The position numbers and the translations under genes are program-made. The notes under the pieces are model-generated. The model was given only the letters and a program-made list of their open reading frames with translations. It had not been told where the DNA came from and ran no database searches. From assembly GCF_004327285.1 (NCBI RefSeq), contig NZ_QJUI01000001.1:340114-404113 (forward strand): a DNA stretch of 64,000 nucleotides, written 5' to 3'. The stretch is from Phytopseudomonas daroniae (GTDB lineage: Bacteria; Pseudomonadota; Gammaproteobacteria; Pseudomonadales; Pseudomonadaceae). Position 1 is the first letter of the stretch, and every line of letters begins with the position of its first letter. Below, one piece after another: positions 1-10,232 of the stretch.

Positions 1-1
1 C

Positions 2-1522
2 TATGCCATCGTCGCGCTGATCCTGGCTTACTTCGCCTACCGGCATAATTTGCCGCTGACCCTGCGCTCGGCGCTCTATCCGCTGATCGGCGACCGTATC
101 TACGGCCCCATCGGCCATGCGGTGGACATCTTCGCGGTGATCGGCACCGTGCTCGGCGTAGCCACTTCGCTGGGTTACGGCGTGCTGCAGATCAACACCG
201 GCCTCAACCATCTGTATGGTTTACCGACCACGACAACCGTGCAGATCGGCCTGCTGATCTGCACCATGGGCCTGGCGACCATTTCGGTGGTCAGCGGTCT
301 GGACAAGGGGATTCGCCGTCTTTCCGAGTTGAACATGCTGCTGGCCGTGGGCCTGCTGCTGATCGTGCTGATGCTCGGCCCCACCGTGTTCATCCTGCAG
401 ACCTTCGTGCAGAACACTGGTGGCTACCTGTCGGAGATCGTCAGCAAGACCTTCAACCTCTACGCGTATGAACCCACCGACTGGATCGGCGGCTGGACGC
501 TGTTCTACTGGGGCTGGTGGCTGTCCTGGTCACCCTTCGTTGGCCTGTTCATCGCGCGTATTTCCCGTGGCCGCACCATTCGCCAGTTCATCAGCGGCGT
601 GCTGGTCGTGCCAGCTGGTTTCACTCTACTGTGGATGACCGTGTTCGGTGATACCGCCATCCATATGATCATGGTCGATGGCATCACCGACCTGGCAGAA
701 GCCGTAGACAAAGATAGCGCTCTAGCGCTGTTCGCGTTCCTTGAGCACTTCCCACTATCAATGATCCTGTCGCAGATCGCGGTCTTGATGATCGTGGTGT
801 TCTTCGTCACGTCAGCTGACTCGGGCGCCATGGTGGTGGATATGCTGGCGTCCGGAGGGCAAGATCAGACACCCGTATGGCAGCGAATTTTCTGGGCCGT
901 GCTGATGGGTGTAGTTGCCGCTTCGCTACTGTTGGCCGATGGCCTCAAGGCGCTGCAGACCGCGACCATCGCCAGTGCCCTGCCCTTCGTGGTCGCGCTG
1001 ATGGCATCGATGTGGGGCCTGCTACGCGCCCTGCAGCTGGACGCGGCCAAGCGCAACCTGCGCGATCAGGTTTCGCTCAGCTCGCGTAGCAGTACCAGCC
1101 CGGGCGGCTGGCAGCGTCGTCTGCGCAGCATGGTCATGCTGCCACGTCGCTCCCATGTGAACCGCTTTATCAGCGAGACCGTCGTTCCGGCCTGCCAGCA
1201 GGTGGCTGAAGAACTGCGCAAGCAGGGCCGTGAAGCCAGCGTAGAGAGCGGCGAAGACGGCCGCGTAACACTATCGGTCAGCCATGGCAGCGAAGCGGAC
1301 TTCCATTACCATGTACGCCCACGCGCCCTGATCCAGCCAAGCTTCGTGATGCGCGACACCCGCGATGACACCAACGAAGAGCGCAAGTACTTCCGCGCCG
1401 AAGTCCACCTGGACGAAGGCGGTCAGGATTACGACGTGATGGGCTGGAATCGCGAAGAAGTGATCGGCGATATCCTCGACCAATACGAGCGCCATATGCA
1501 CTTCCTGCATCTGACCCGCTAA
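2..1522 (+). CDS. betT: BCCT-family choline/betaine transporter, 5' end missing
   Basis: The reading frame is open from base 2, so the start lies outside the window and 506 residues remain. BCCT carriers import choline or betaine across the inner membrane, driven by an ion gradient. The signature GWWLSWSPFVGLF followed by IARISRGRTIR (about bases 510-585) is the family hallmark, and several hydrophobic segments flank it. After about base 1020 the protein turns hydrophilic for roughly 165 residues, which matches the long cytoplasmic tail of BetT-type carriers that sense osmotic stress. About 160 N-terminal residues would be missing relative to E. coli BetT (677 aa). The choline/betaine genes at 27-43 kb support a choline or betaine substrate, but the exact substrate is inferred. 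Confidence 0.9.
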   Translation, partial: YAIVALILAYFAYRHNLPLTLRSALYPLIGDRIYGPIGHAVDIFAVIGTVLGVATSLGYGVLQINTGLNHLYGLPTTTTVQIGLLICTMGLATISVVSGLDKGIRRLSELNMLLAVGLLLIVLMLGPTVFILQTFVQNTGGYLSEIVSKTFNLYAYEPTDWIGGWTLFYWGWWLSWSPFVGLFIARISRGRTIRQFISGVLVVPAGFTLLWMTVFGDTAIHMIMVDGITDLAEAVDKDSALALFAFLEHFPLSMILSQIAVLMIVVFFVTSADSGAMVVDMLASGGQDQTPVWQRIFWAVLMGVVAASLLLADGLKALQTATIASALPFVVALMASMWGLLRALQLDAAKRNLRDQVSLSSRSSTSPGGWQRRLRSMVMLPRRSHVNRFISETVVPACQQVAEELRKQGREASVESGEDGRVTLSVSHGSEADFHYHVRPRALIQPSFVMRDTRDDTNEERKYFRAEVHLDEGGQDYDVMGWNREEVIGDILDQYERHMHFLHLTR

Positions 1523-1537
1523 GGCGTCGCGCAAAAC

Positions 1538-1567
1538 AAAACGCCCGGGCCGATACCCGGGCGTTTT
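1538..1567. terminator. Bidirectional terminator after betT
   Basis: A perfect 12-base inverted repeat (AAAACGCCCGGG, loop CCGATA) lies 15 bases after the betT stop. It has A tracts on the left and T tracts on the right, so it can end transcription from either side. Confidence 0.85.
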
Positions 1568-1698
1568 CGTTCTGGCTTGGTATTCCTATCGCCAGGCGCC
1601 TCCAGCTGGCGGCGACCTGCCCTACCCAGAGAGGTAGGCGCCCCCGGTTCCTACAGACAACGGAAGTGGAGTACTTGCCGACACGCTTCAGAAAAGAC

Positions 1699-1732
1699 AA
1701 TGCCCGCCCCGCTGACGCAGACGGCGGGCATT
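1699..1732 (-). terminator. Terminator of the spu operon
   Basis: Arms AATGCCCGCC and GGCGGGCATT lie about 20 bases beyond the spuH stop on the minus strand and are followed there by a TCTTTTC stretch. This is the likely 3' end of the spu transcript. Confidence 0.7.
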
Positions 1733-1751
1733 GCTTGTCGACCAAACGGGC

Positions 1752-2627
1752 TCAATGAGCGGGCTTGGCCTCCGGGCGAGCGGCGATCGTTGCCTGGCTT
1801 TCTTCCATGACCTGCTGAATCGACTTGCGCCGACGCTCTTCCGCACGGTGGGCGAAGAACCACACCAGGAAGGTGGCGAAGGACACCGCCAGCAGGATCA
1901 GGCTGGCCACGGCGTTGATCGCCGGAGTAACGCCCAGGCGTACCTTGGAGAACACCTCCATCGGCAGCGTGGTGGCGCCAGGACCGGACACGAAGCTGGC
2001 CAGCACCAGATCATCCAGGGACAGGGCGAAGGACATCATGCCGCCGGCCATCAGCGAGGGCGCGATCATCGGGATGGTGATCAGAAAGAATACCTTCCAC
2101 GGCCGCGCACCAAGATCCATGGCGGCTTCCTCGATGGACAGATCCAGCTCGCGCAGACGCGCCGACACCACCACTGCCACGTAGGCCGAGCAGAAGGTGG
2201 TGTGGGCGATCCAGATGGTCATCATGCCGCGCTCTGCAGGCCAGCCGATCAGTTGCGCCATCGCCACGAACAGCAGCAACAGCGACAGGCCGGTGATCAC
2301 TTCCGGCATGACCAGCGGTGCGGTGACCAGCCCGCCGAACAGTGTGCGCCCCTTGAAACGGTGAACCCGGGTCAGCACGAAAGCCGCCAAAGTGCCCAGT
2401 GCCACCGCAGCGATCGCCGTGTAGCAGGCGATTTCCAGGGAGCGCCACACTGCGCCCATCAGTTGCCGGTCATCGAGCAGGCTGACGTACCACCTGGTCG
2501 ACCAGCCGCCCCATACCGTTACCAGCCGCGAGGCGTTGAACGAATAGATCACCAGGATCAGCATCGGCAGGTAGATGAATGCGAAACCGGCCCAGAGCAT
2601 GAAGGTGGAGAAACGGAAACTTTTCAT
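1752..2627 (-). CDS. spuH: Polyamine ABC transporter permease SpuH (PotI type)
   Basis: This 291-residue inner-membrane protein is one of two permease subunits of the spermidine/putrescine importer. It has about six hydrophobic segments and the ABC-permease EAA loop (EEAAMDLGARPWKVFF, about two thirds along) that docks on the ATPase. The ATG at 2627 overlaps the spuG stop in an ATGA arrangement, which fixes the start and indicates translational coupling. It is the last gene of the minus-strand spu operon, and a hairpin terminator follows. The hydrophilic tail after the last membrane segment is about 30 residues. The match to PotI/SpuH is clear from order and sequence. Substrate preference is set by the binding proteins, not by this subunit. 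Confidence 0.93.
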   Translation of the reverse strand: MKSFRFSTFMLWAGFAFIYLPMLILVIYSFNASRLVTVWGGWSTRWYVSLLDDRQLMGAVWRSLEIACYTAIAAVALGTLAAFVLTRVHRFKGRTLFGGLVTAPLVMPEVITGLSLLLLFVAMAQLIGWPAERGMMTIWIAHTTFCSAYVAVVVSARLRELDLSIEEAAMDLGARPWKVFFLITIPMIAPSLMAGGMMSFALSLDDLVLASFVSGPGATTLPMEVFSKVRLGVTPAINAVASLILLAVSFATFLVWFFAHRAEERRRKSIQQVMEESQATIAARPEAKPAH

Positions 2628-3532
2628 GCCCGTCCCTCCATCTCTTTGGCTTGGTTCCTGTTGAACAGGATGATCGGAATCAACAGCAACGCCAGCATCA
2701 CCACCGCCAGGGCGGATGCCACCGGCCAGTCGCGGTTGTTGAAGAATTCCTGCCACAACACCTTGCCGATCATCAGGGTTTCCGGGCCGCCAAGCAGCTC
2801 TGGGATGACGAACTCGCCCACCACCGGAATGAACACCAGCATGCAGCCGGCGATGATGCCGTTTTTCGACAGCGGCACGGTGATTTTCCAGAAGCTGTTG
2901 AAGTTGCTCGAACCGAGATCCGACGCGGCCTCCAGCAGGCTCTGATCGTGCTTCACCAGGTTGGCGAACAGCGGCAGGATCATGAACGGCAGGTACGAAT
3001 AGACGATACCGATATACACCGCCGTGTTGGTGTTGAGGATCTGCAGCGGTGAGTCGATCAGGCCAATGCTCTGCAGGAAGCCATTGAGCAGACCGTTGTT
3101 GCTGAGAATGCCCATCCAGGCATAGACGCGGATCAGGATCGCGGTCCAGGTCGGCATCATCACCAGCAACAGCAGAACCATCTGGGTTTCTTTATTCGCC
3201 CGAGCGATGGCGTAGGCCATCGGATAGCCGATCAACAGGCAGGCAACGGTACTGAAGAAGGCGATCTTCAGCGAGCCCAGATAGGCCGCCAGGTACAACT
3301 CATCTTCGGTGAGGAAGATGTAGTTACCCAGGTTCAGCACCACCTGCAGGGTGTTATCCACCCAGGTGTAGATCTCCGTGTAAGGTGGAATCGCCACGTC
3401 TGCTTCGGCGAAACTGATCTTCAGGACGATGACGAACGGCAACAGAAAGAACAAAAACAGCCAGATGAACGGGATGCCGATCACAAGGTGTCGGCCGTTA
3501 GGCATACGCTTGGTCAGGCTGCTCATCTTCAT
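2624..3532 (-). CDS. spuG: Polyamine ABC transporter permease SpuG (PotH type)
   Basis: This is a 302-residue permease partner of SpuH in the polyamine importer. The N-terminus (MKMSSLTKRMPNG) is followed by a strongly hydrophobic first segment (PFIWLFLFFLLPFVIVL) and further membrane spans. The EAA loop reads LLEAASDLGSSNFNSFWKIT. The start at 3532 overlaps the spuF stop (ATGA), and the gene's own stop overlaps spuH in the same way, so spuF, spuG and spuH form one tightly coupled unit. A downstream ATG at 3526 is possible but would break the coupling. Its length matches PotH-type permeases. Confidence 0.93.
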   Translation of the reverse strand: MKMSSLTKRMPNGRHLVIGIPFIWLFLFFLLPFVIVLKISFAEADVAIPPYTEIYTWVDNTLQVVLNLGNYIFLTEDELYLAAYLGSLKIAFFSTVACLLIGYPMAYAIARANKETQMVLLLLVMMPTWTAILIRVYAWMGILSNNGLLNGFLQSIGLIDSPLQILNTNTAVYIGIVYSYLPFMILPLFANLVKHDQSLLEAASDLGSSNFNSFWKITVPLSKNGIIAGCMLVFIPVVGEFVIPELLGGPETLMIGKVLWQEFFNNRDWPVASALAVVMLALLLIPIILFNRNQAKEMEGRA

Positions 3533-4683
3533 GACTGCAACACCACGCCGCTGTCGTCTTCCCAGAACACCACCACCGGGTCGTCCCAGGTCGGCCGCTT
3601 GCCACGGCGCTCGGCGTTGGCGATGAAGCACTGCACGATCTGCCCCGAAGTCAGCTTGACGTAATAGACCGAGTGGCCGCCCAGGTAGGCGATATCGTGA
3701 ACGCTGCCATGGCTCCAGTTGTAGTCCGGGTGCTCATGATCGCTGGGCAGTTGCGTGGCCATCAGCAATTTTTCCGGACGCAGCGCATAGGTGACCTGGG
3801 TCTCCTGGGCGCGGGTGGTAATGCCATGGCCGATGTAGATCGGCTTGTCCAGCTGTGGACAGTTGATCACCGCGTGGTCGGTGTCATCGTGAACGATCTG
3901 CCCTTCGAACAGGTTGACGTTGCCGATGAACTCGCAGACCAGGCGACTGGCCGGCGTCTCGTAGATATCGATGGGGCTGCCGATCTGGGCGATCCAGCCC
4001 AGGTGCATGATGGCGATACGCTGGGCCATGGTCATGGCCTCTTCCTGGTCGTGGGTCACCATCACGCAGGTCACGCCCACGCGCTCGATGATCTCCACCA
4101 ACTCCAGTTGCATCTGCGAGCGCAGCTTCTTGTCCAGCGCGCCCATGGGCTCATCGAGCAACAGCAGCTTGGGCTTCTTCGCCAGGGAGCGGGCCAGGGC
4201 CACGCGCTGACGCTGGCCGCCGGACAACTGATGGGGCTTGCGCTTGGCGTACTGGCTCATCTGCACCAGCTTGAGCATCTCGGCCACGCGAGCTTCGATC
4301 TCTTCCTTGGGCAGCTTGTCCTGCTTGAGACCGAAGGCGATGTTGTCGGCCACGCTCATGTGCGGGAACAGCGCGTAGGACTGGAACATCATGTTGATCG
4401 GCCGCTCGTAGGGCGGCATGTCGGTGATGTCCTGGCCGTCGAGGAAGATACGCCCCTCGGTCGGCCGCTCGAACCCGGCGAGCATGCGCAGCAGGGTCGA
4501 CTTTCCCGAACCGGAGCCACCAAGCAGGGCGAAGATCTCGCCCTTGTTGATGGTCAGCGATACGTCTTCGACAGCGATGGTCTCGTCGAACTTCTTGGTC
4601 ACACGCTCGATCTTGACCAGCACCTCTTTCGGTTGCTGACTCCCTTCGATGACCTTCTTATAGGTACTGGAAGCAACTGCCAT
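3529..4683 (-). CDS. spuF: Polyamine ABC transporter ATPase SpuF (PotG type)
   Basis: This 384-residue ATPase powers polyamine import at the inner membrane. It has Walker A GGSGSGKST (residues 55-63), the ABC signature LSGGQRQR (153-160) and Walker B LLLLDEP (173-179), followed by a C-terminal TOBE-type regulatory region after about residue 260. The ATG at 4683 has a GGGAG ribosome site about eight bases upstream. A TTG two codons earlier is less likely. A terminator-like hairpin and a MITE-like repeat separate it from spuE, so the ATPase and permeases are probably made at a lower level than the binding proteins. Confidence 0.94.
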   Translation of the reverse strand: MAVASSTYKKVIEGSQQPKEVLVKIERVTKKFDETIAVEDVSLTINKGEIFALLGGSGSGKSTLLRMLAGFERPTEGRIFLDGQDITDMPPYERPINMMFQSYALFPHMSVADNIAFGLKQDKLPKEEIEARVAEMLKLVQMSQYAKRKPHQLSGGQRQRVALARSLAKKPKLLLLDEPMGALDKKLRSQMQLELVEIIERVGVTCVMVTHDQEEAMTMAQRIAIMHLGWIAQIGSPIDIYETPASRLVCEFIGNVNLFEGQIVHDDTDHAVINCPQLDKPIYIGHGITTRAQETQVTYALRPEKLLMATQLPSDHEHPDYNWSHGSVHDIAYLGGHSVYYVKLTSGQIVQCFIANAERRGKRPTWDDPVVVFWEDDSGVVLQS

Positions 4684-4700
4684 TACCAAACTCCCGCAGC

Positions 4701-4729
4701 AAAAATGGCGCCCGGCAAGAGCCGGGCGC
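4701..4729 (-). terminator. Intra-operon terminator between spuE and spuF
   Basis: A perfect 9-base stem (GCGCCCGGC, loop of four) lies just before spuF. On the minus strand a run of five T follows. It probably ends most spuE transcripts and lets some read through into spuFGH. Confidence 0.75.
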
Positions 4730-4733
4730 TAAA

Positions 4734-4873
4734 CAGGCCGTTGAAAAACGTAGCCGAGGCAGCCGATGCGAGGCAAAAACGGGCGAAAAAGCGGAGTGTA
4801 CGAGGAGTACATGAGCATTTTGAGCTTGTTTTTAACGAAGCAACGGCAACGTAGGTAGTTTTTCAACGGCCTG
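4734..4873. mobile_element. MITE-like repeat, copy 1
   Basis: A 140-base element is bounded by perfect 16-base terminal inverted repeats (CAGGCCGTTGAAAAAC) and has no coding capacity. Its interior matches a second copy at 56210-56388. It sits between spuE and the intra-operon terminator. I see no target duplication at this copy. It looks like a small non-autonomous element. No matching transposase is present in the window. Confidence 0.65.
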
Positions 4874-4882
4874 GTCATGGGT

Positions 4883-5998
<1,116 letters not shown>

Positions 5999-6061
5999 TC
6001 ATCACCAATCGGTGACGCATCGCGGTTTGAGTGAGCATCGCGACTGGGCCGCAACGTTCGG

Positions 6062-6126
6062 CGGGCGGCGATCCGCCCGTTATCCCTGCTGGAGCGCGAA
6101 CCGCGGCGCAAAACGCCGCCGCGGTT
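6062..6126 (-). other. Two hairpins between spuD and spuE
   Basis: A perfect 7-base stem CGGGCGG/CCGCCCG with a CGAT loop lies at 6062-6079. A second GC-rich hairpin around a CAAAA loop lies at 6099-6126, just beyond the spuD stop. Neither has a clear T run, so they may stabilise or attenuate the spuD mRNA 3' end. Confidence 0.5.
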
Positions 6127-6135
6127 GCTGCTTGA

Positions 6136-7236
6136 TCAGCGACCGGACTTGATCTTCGTCCAGCTGCGGGTCATGGCGCGCTGGGCAGCCGGCGGCAGGT
6201 CAGGGAAAGCGTACAGCTTGGTCATGGTCTCCTCGCTCGGATAGATGCCCGGGTCGTCACGGATAGCCTCATCCACCAGCGGCGTAGCCTTGAGGTTACC
6301 GTTGGGGAACTGCACTTCGTTGGTGATTTCGGCCATGATTTCCGGCTTCATCAGGAAGTTCATGAAGGCGTAGGCCGACTCGACGTTTTCCGCATCGGCC
6401 GGGATGGCCACCATGTCGAAGAAGGTACCGGCACCTTCCTTCGGAATGTTGTAGGCCACCTGAACCTTGCCACCGGCTTCTTCAGCACGGGACTTGGCCT
6501 GGTACACATCACCCGAATAACCCACGGCTACGCAGAGGTTGCCGTTGGCCAGGTCGGAAATGTACTTGGAGGAGTGGAAATAGGTGATCGACGGACGGAT
6601 CTTCAGGAACAGCGCCTCGGCTTCCTTGAGCTCCTGCGGATCGGTGCTGGTCGGCTCATAGCCCAGGTACTGCAGGGCGATCGGCAGAACCTCGGTCGGT
6701 GAGTCGAGGAAGGAAACGCCACAGGATTTCAGCTTCTCGATGTTTTCCGGCTTGAACAGCAGATCCCAGGAATCCACCGGGGCGTTCTCGCCCAGCACGG
6801 CCTTGACCTTTTCCGGGTTGAAGCCGATACCGATCGAGCCCCACATGTACGGGAACGCGTACTGGTTGCCCGGATCGCTGACCTCGACGGTCTTCAGCAG
6901 GGCGGTATCCAGGTTCTGCCAGTTCGGCAGCTTGGACTTGTCCAGCGGCTGATAGACCTTGGCCTTGATGTGCTTGGCCAGGAAGTTGTTCGACGGCACC
7001 ACGATGTCGTAACCGGACTTGCCAGCGAACAGCTTAGCTTCCAGGGTCTCGTTGGAATCGAAGACGTCGTAGACGACCTTGATGCCGGTCTCCTTGGTGA
7101 ACTTGGCCACGGTATCCGCAGCGATGTAGTCCGACCAGTTGTAGACGTTCAGTACCTTGCTATCAGCCTGTGCCATGCCGGCCATGGTGCCGGCCAGCGT
7201 CACGGCTAGCAGAGTCTTGCCGAAAGTCTTGATCAT
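6136..7236 (-). CDS. spuD: Periplasmic putrescine-binding protein SpuD
   Basis: This is a 366-residue binding protein of the polyamine importer. The signal peptide runs to about residue 24 (MAGMAQA then DSKVL), and the mature start is [19 protein letters not shown]. It resembles P. aeruginosa SpuD throughout, for example in [26 protein letters not shown] and the C-terminus [11 protein letters not shown] chose the ATG at 7236 because GGAG lies nine bases upstream. An ATG five codons earlier has no ribosome site. Hairpins separate it from spuE. A 20-base motif 27 bases upstream recurs in the spuB leader. Confidence 0.93.
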   Translation of the reverse strand: MIKTFGKTLLAVTLAGTMAGMAQADSKVLNVYNWSDYIAADTVAKFTKETGIKVVYDVFDSNETLEAKLFAGKSGYDIVVPSNNFLAKHIKAKVYQPLDKSKLPNWQNLDTALLKTVEVSDPGNQYAFPYMWGSIGIGFNPEKVKAVLGENAPVDSWDLLFKPENIEKLKSCGVSFLDSPTEVLPIALQYLGYEPTSTDPQELKEAEALFLKIRPSITYFHSSKYISDLANGNLCVAVGYSGDVYQAKSRAEEAGGKVQVAYNIPKEGAGTFFDMVAIPADAENVESAYAFMNFLMKPEIMAEITNEVQFPNGNLKATPLVDEAIRDDPGIYPSEETMTKLYAFPDLPPAAQRAMTRSWTKIKSGR

Positions 7237-7262
7237 GCGGTTCAGCTCCATTTGTGGTGTTG

Positions 7263-7282
7263 ATTATCCGGGTTGCCACGCA
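7263..7282 (-). promoter_or_regulatory. Leader motif shared with spuB
   Basis: This 20-base stretch matches 10213-10232 at 18 of 20 positions, and both lie upstream of spu genes on the same strand. Read on the minus strand it ends in GATAAT, which could be a -10 element. No good -35 is visible. Confidence 0.4.
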
Positions 7283-7338
7283 TTGCCGCGTGATCCCTTT
7301 TGTTGGCCGGCGCAGTCTGGCGATAACCGCCCTGTTGC

Positions 7339-8706
7339 TCAAGCCAGTAAAGCACGGGCGGTGAGATCCAGGCATTTGCGGGCCTTTTCCACCAGCTCGT
7401 CGATTTCCGTCTTGCTGATCACCAATGGCGGCGAAATGATCATGGTGTCGCCAACGGCGCGCATGATCAGCCCGTTCTCGAAGCAGTGACCGCGGCAGAT
7501 CATGCCGACAGCCTTGTCGCTTGGATAACGCTCGCGGGTCTGCTTGTCCTTCACCAGTTCGATGGCGCCGAGCATGCCGACTCCACGCACCTCCCCCACC
7601 AGCGGGTGATCCGCCAGCTCACGCAGTCGTTTCTGCAAATACGGTGCCGTTTCTTCTCTGACTCGCTCGACGATCTTTTCTTCGCGCAGAATTCGAATGT
7701 TTTCCAGCGCCACCGCCGCCGCTACCGGATGCCCGGAGTAGGTGAAACCGTGGTTGAAGTCGCCCCCTTCGTTGAGCACCTCGACGATTTCGTCACGCAC
7801 CACCAGACCCCCCATTGGCACATAGCCGGAGGTCAGGCCCTTGGCGATGGTCATCATGTCCGGCGTGTTGCCGTAGTAATCGCTACCGAACCACTCACCG
7901 GTGCGGCCGAACCCACAGATCACCTCATCGGCGACGAAGAGGATTTCGTACTTGGCGAGGATCTCGCGCACCTTCGGCCAGTAGCTGTCCGGCGGGATGA
8001 TCACGCCGCCAGCGCCCTGGATCGGCTCGGCGATGAACGCCGCGACGTTGTTCTCGCCGACGTCGAGAATCTTCTTCTCCAGCTCCTCGGCCGCCCAGAT
8101 ACCGAAAGCTTCCGGGGTCATGTCCCCCCCTTCACCGAACCAGTACGGCTGGGCGATATGCACGATGCCAGGAATCGGCAGGCCGCCCTGCTCGTGCATG
8201 CCCTTCATACCGCCCAGGCTGGCACCGGCGACCGTGGAGCCGTGGTAGCCGTTCTCGCGGGCGATCACCACCGTCTTCTCGGGCTTGCCCTTGAGCGCCC
8301 AGTAATGGCGCACCATACGCAGCATGGTGTCGTTGCCTTCGGAACCGGAGCCGGTGAAGAACACGTGGTTCATGCCCGCCGGGGTCACCTCGGAGAGCGC
8401 CTTGGCCAGTTCCAGCACTGGCGGGTGAGCGGTCTGGAAAAAGGTGTTGTAGAACGGCAGCTCACGCATCTGCTTGCTGGCGGCCTCGACCAGTTCTTCA
8501 CGGCCATAGCCGATGGCGATGCACCATAGCCCGGCCATGCCATCGAGGATTTTGTTGCCCTCGCTATCCCACAGGTGCACACCCTCGCCGCGGGTGATGA
8601 TGCGCGGGCCCTTCTCGGCCAGCTGCTTGAAATCGCTGAAAGGCGCCAGGTGATGGTCGCGGCTCATGGCCTGCCATTGCTGGGTCTTCGGGTTGTTTGC
8701 CGTCAT
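7339..8706 (-). CDS. spuC: Polyamine:pyruvate aminotransferase SpuC
   Basis: This 455-residue class III PLP aminotransferase moves the amino group of putrescine or related diamines to pyruvate, giving alanine and an aminoaldehyde in the cytoplasm. The expected PLP contacts are present: TGSGSEGND (about 118-126), YHGST, the acidic residue in LFVADEVICGFGRTG (D260) and the Schiff-base lysine in MMTIAKGLTSG (K289). The ATG at 8706 has GAGGTG about eight bases upstream. It lies in the spu operon, 54 bases after spuB and about 100 bases before spuD. Relatives include taurine and beta-alanine transaminases, but the position supports SpuC. Confidence 0.93.
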   Translation of the reverse strand: MTANNPKTQQWQAMSRDHHLAPFSDFKQLAEKGPRIITRGEGVHLWDSEGNKILDGMAGLWCIAIGYGREELVEAASKQMRELPFYNTFFQTAHPPVLELAKALSEVTPAGMNHVFFTGSGSEGNDTMLRMVRHYWALKGKPEKTVVIARENGYHGSTVAGASLGGMKGMHEQGGLPIPGIVHIAQPYWFGEGGDMTPEAFGIWAAEELEKKILDVGENNVAAFIAEPIQGAGGVIIPPDSYWPKVREILAKYEILFVADEVICGFGRTGEWFGSDYYGNTPDMMTIAKGLTSGYVPMGGLVVRDEIVEVLNEGGDFNHGFTYSGHPVAAAVALENIRILREEKIVERVREETAPYLQKRLRELADHPLVGEVRGVGMLGAIELVKDKQTRERYPSDKAVGMICRGHCFENGLIMRAVGDTMIISPPLVISKTEIDELVEKARKCLDLTARALLA

Positions 8707-8760
8707 ATACACCTCATCTATATACGGGGCCGTGCGGATCGCGCGCCAGCCCCGGCTGAA

Positions 8761-10119
8761 TCAGACCGAGAGCAGCAGGAACTCGCGTTCCCAGGAGCTG
8801 ATCACGCGCTTGAAGTTCTCGTGCTCGGCACGCTTGACCGCCACGTAGCCGCGAACGAACTTGTGGCCCAGGTACTGCTCGACCACCTGGCAGGTTTCCA
8901 TGCGCTCCAGCGCAGCTTCCAGGGTCAGCGGCAGGCGCAGGTTGCGGCGTTCATAGCCGCGCCCCACCACCGGAGCGCTTGGCTCGATGCCTTCGACCAT
9001 GCCGATGTAGCCGCACAGCAGGCTGGCCGCCAGGGCCAGATAGGGGTTGGCGTCGGCGCCAGCCAGGCGGTTCTCGACCCGGCGGTTCTGCGGCGTGGCG
9101 TCCGGCACGCGCAGGCCCACAGTGCGGTTCTCCTCGCCCCACTCGACGTTCACCGGCGCCGAGGTGTCCGGCAGGAAGCGGCGGAACGAGTTGACGTTGG
9201 GAGCGAACAGCGGCAACAGCTCAGGGATGTATTTCTGCAGGCCGCCGATGTGATGCATGAACAGCTCGCTCATCGAGCCGTCTTCATTGGAGAAGATGTT
9301 CTTGCCGGTGTTCTTGTCGATGATGCTCTGGTGCAGGTGCATGGCACTGCCGGGCTCGTCGGTGATCGGCTTGGCCATGAAGGTCGCCGCCACATCGTGC
9401 TTGAGTGCCGCTTCACGCATGGTGCGCTTGAACACCAGAATCTGATCGGCCAGGTGCAAGGCTTCGCCGTGACGGAAGTTGATCTCCATCTGCGCCGGGC
9501 CTTCTTCGTGGATCAGGGTGTCCAGATCCAGGCCTTGCAGCTCGCACCAGTCGTACATGTCTTCGAACAGCGGATCGAATTCGTTGGCCGCATCGATGGA
9601 GAAGCTCTGCCGACCGGTTTCCGGACGCCCGGAACGGCCCATCGGCGCCACCAGCGGGAAATCCGGATCGCTGTTGCGCTTGGTCAGGTAGAACTCCATC
9701 TCCGGCGCCACGATTGGCTGCCAACCCTTGTCGGCATAGAGCCGCAGCACTTTCTTGAGGATGTTGCGCGGCGACAGCTCGATCGGGTTGCCTTGCTTGT
9801 CGTAGGTGTCGTGGATCACCTGCGCGGTCGGCTCGATGGCCCAGGGCACGATGAACACGGCGTTCTCGTCCGGACGGCAGATCATGTCGATATCAGCCGG
9901 GTCGAGCAGGTCGTAATAGACGTCATCTTCGACGTAATCGCCGGTCACGGTCTGCAGCAATACGCTTTCGGGCAGGCGCATGCCCTTTTCGTCGAGGAAT
10001 TTGTTGGTCGGCGAGATCTTGCCACGGGCGATACCCGTCAGGTCGCTGACCAGACATTCGACTTCGGTGATCTTGCGTTCTTTCAGCCAGCTGGAAAGCT
10101 GGTCCAATTTGGTACTCAT
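8761..10119 (-). CDS. spuB: Gamma-glutamylputrescine synthetase SpuB
   Basis: This 452-residue member of the glutamine synthetase fold ligates glutamate to putrescine, the first step of the gamma-glutamyl polyamine route. Family motifs are in order: PEMEFYL (metal glutamates), MEINFRHG, FMAKP, NSFRRF, NRTVGLRVP and [16 protein letters not shown]. It lacks the adenylylation-loop tyrosine context of GlnA, as expected for this branch. The ATG at 10119 has GAGGTC upstream. It heads the minus-strand spu operon, with a long leader that holds a 35-base hairpin. The related spuI gene runs divergently. The order spuB, C, D, E, F, G, H is as in P. aeruginosa, but spuA is not beside it. Confidence 0.92.
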   Translation of the reverse strand: MSTKLDQLSSWLKERKITEVECLVSDLTGIARGKISPTNKFLDEKGMRLPESVLLQTVTGDYVEDDVYYDLLDPADIDMICRPDENAVFIVPWAIEPTAQVIHDTYDKQGNPIELSPRNILKKVLRLYADKGWQPIVAPEMEFYLTKRNSDPDFPLVAPMGRSGRPETGRQSFSIDAANEFDPLFEDMYDWCELQGLDLDTLIHEEGPAQMEINFRHGEALHLADQILVFKRTMREAALKHDVAATFMAKPITDEPGSAMHLHQSIIDKNTGKNIFSNEDGSMSELFMHHIGGLQKYIPELLPLFAPNVNSFRRFLPDTSAPVNVEWGEENRTVGLRVPDATPQNRRVENRLAGADANPYLALAASLLCGYIGMVEGIEPSAPVVGRGYERRNLRLPLTLEAALERMETCQVVEQYLGHKFVRGYVAVKRAEHENFKRVISSWEREFLLLSV

Positions 10120-10172
10120 AGAGACCTCAGGGTTTATGAAACCGGCATCCTCGGCCGGCTCGACATGCCCAC

Positions 10173-10207
10173 GTTCCAACGAACCTCGGCTGGAGGTTCG
10201 TTGGAAC
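10173..10207 (-). promoter_or_regulatory. Perfect 15-base hairpin in the spuB leader
   Basis: The arms GTTCCAACGAACCTC and GAGGTTCGTTGGAAC are perfect complements around a five-base loop, 54-88 bases before the spuB start. No T run follows on either strand, so an mRNA structure or operator is more likely than a terminator. Confidence 0.6.
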
Positions 10208-10212
10208 ACAGG

Positions 10213-10232
10213 ATAATTCGGGTTGCCACGCA
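10213..10232 (-). promoter_or_regulatory. Leader motif shared with spuD
   Basis: It matches 7263-7282 at 18 of 20 positions, including CGGGTTGCCACGCA without a mismatch, and lies 94 bases before the spuB start, next to the hairpin. Confidence 0.4.
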
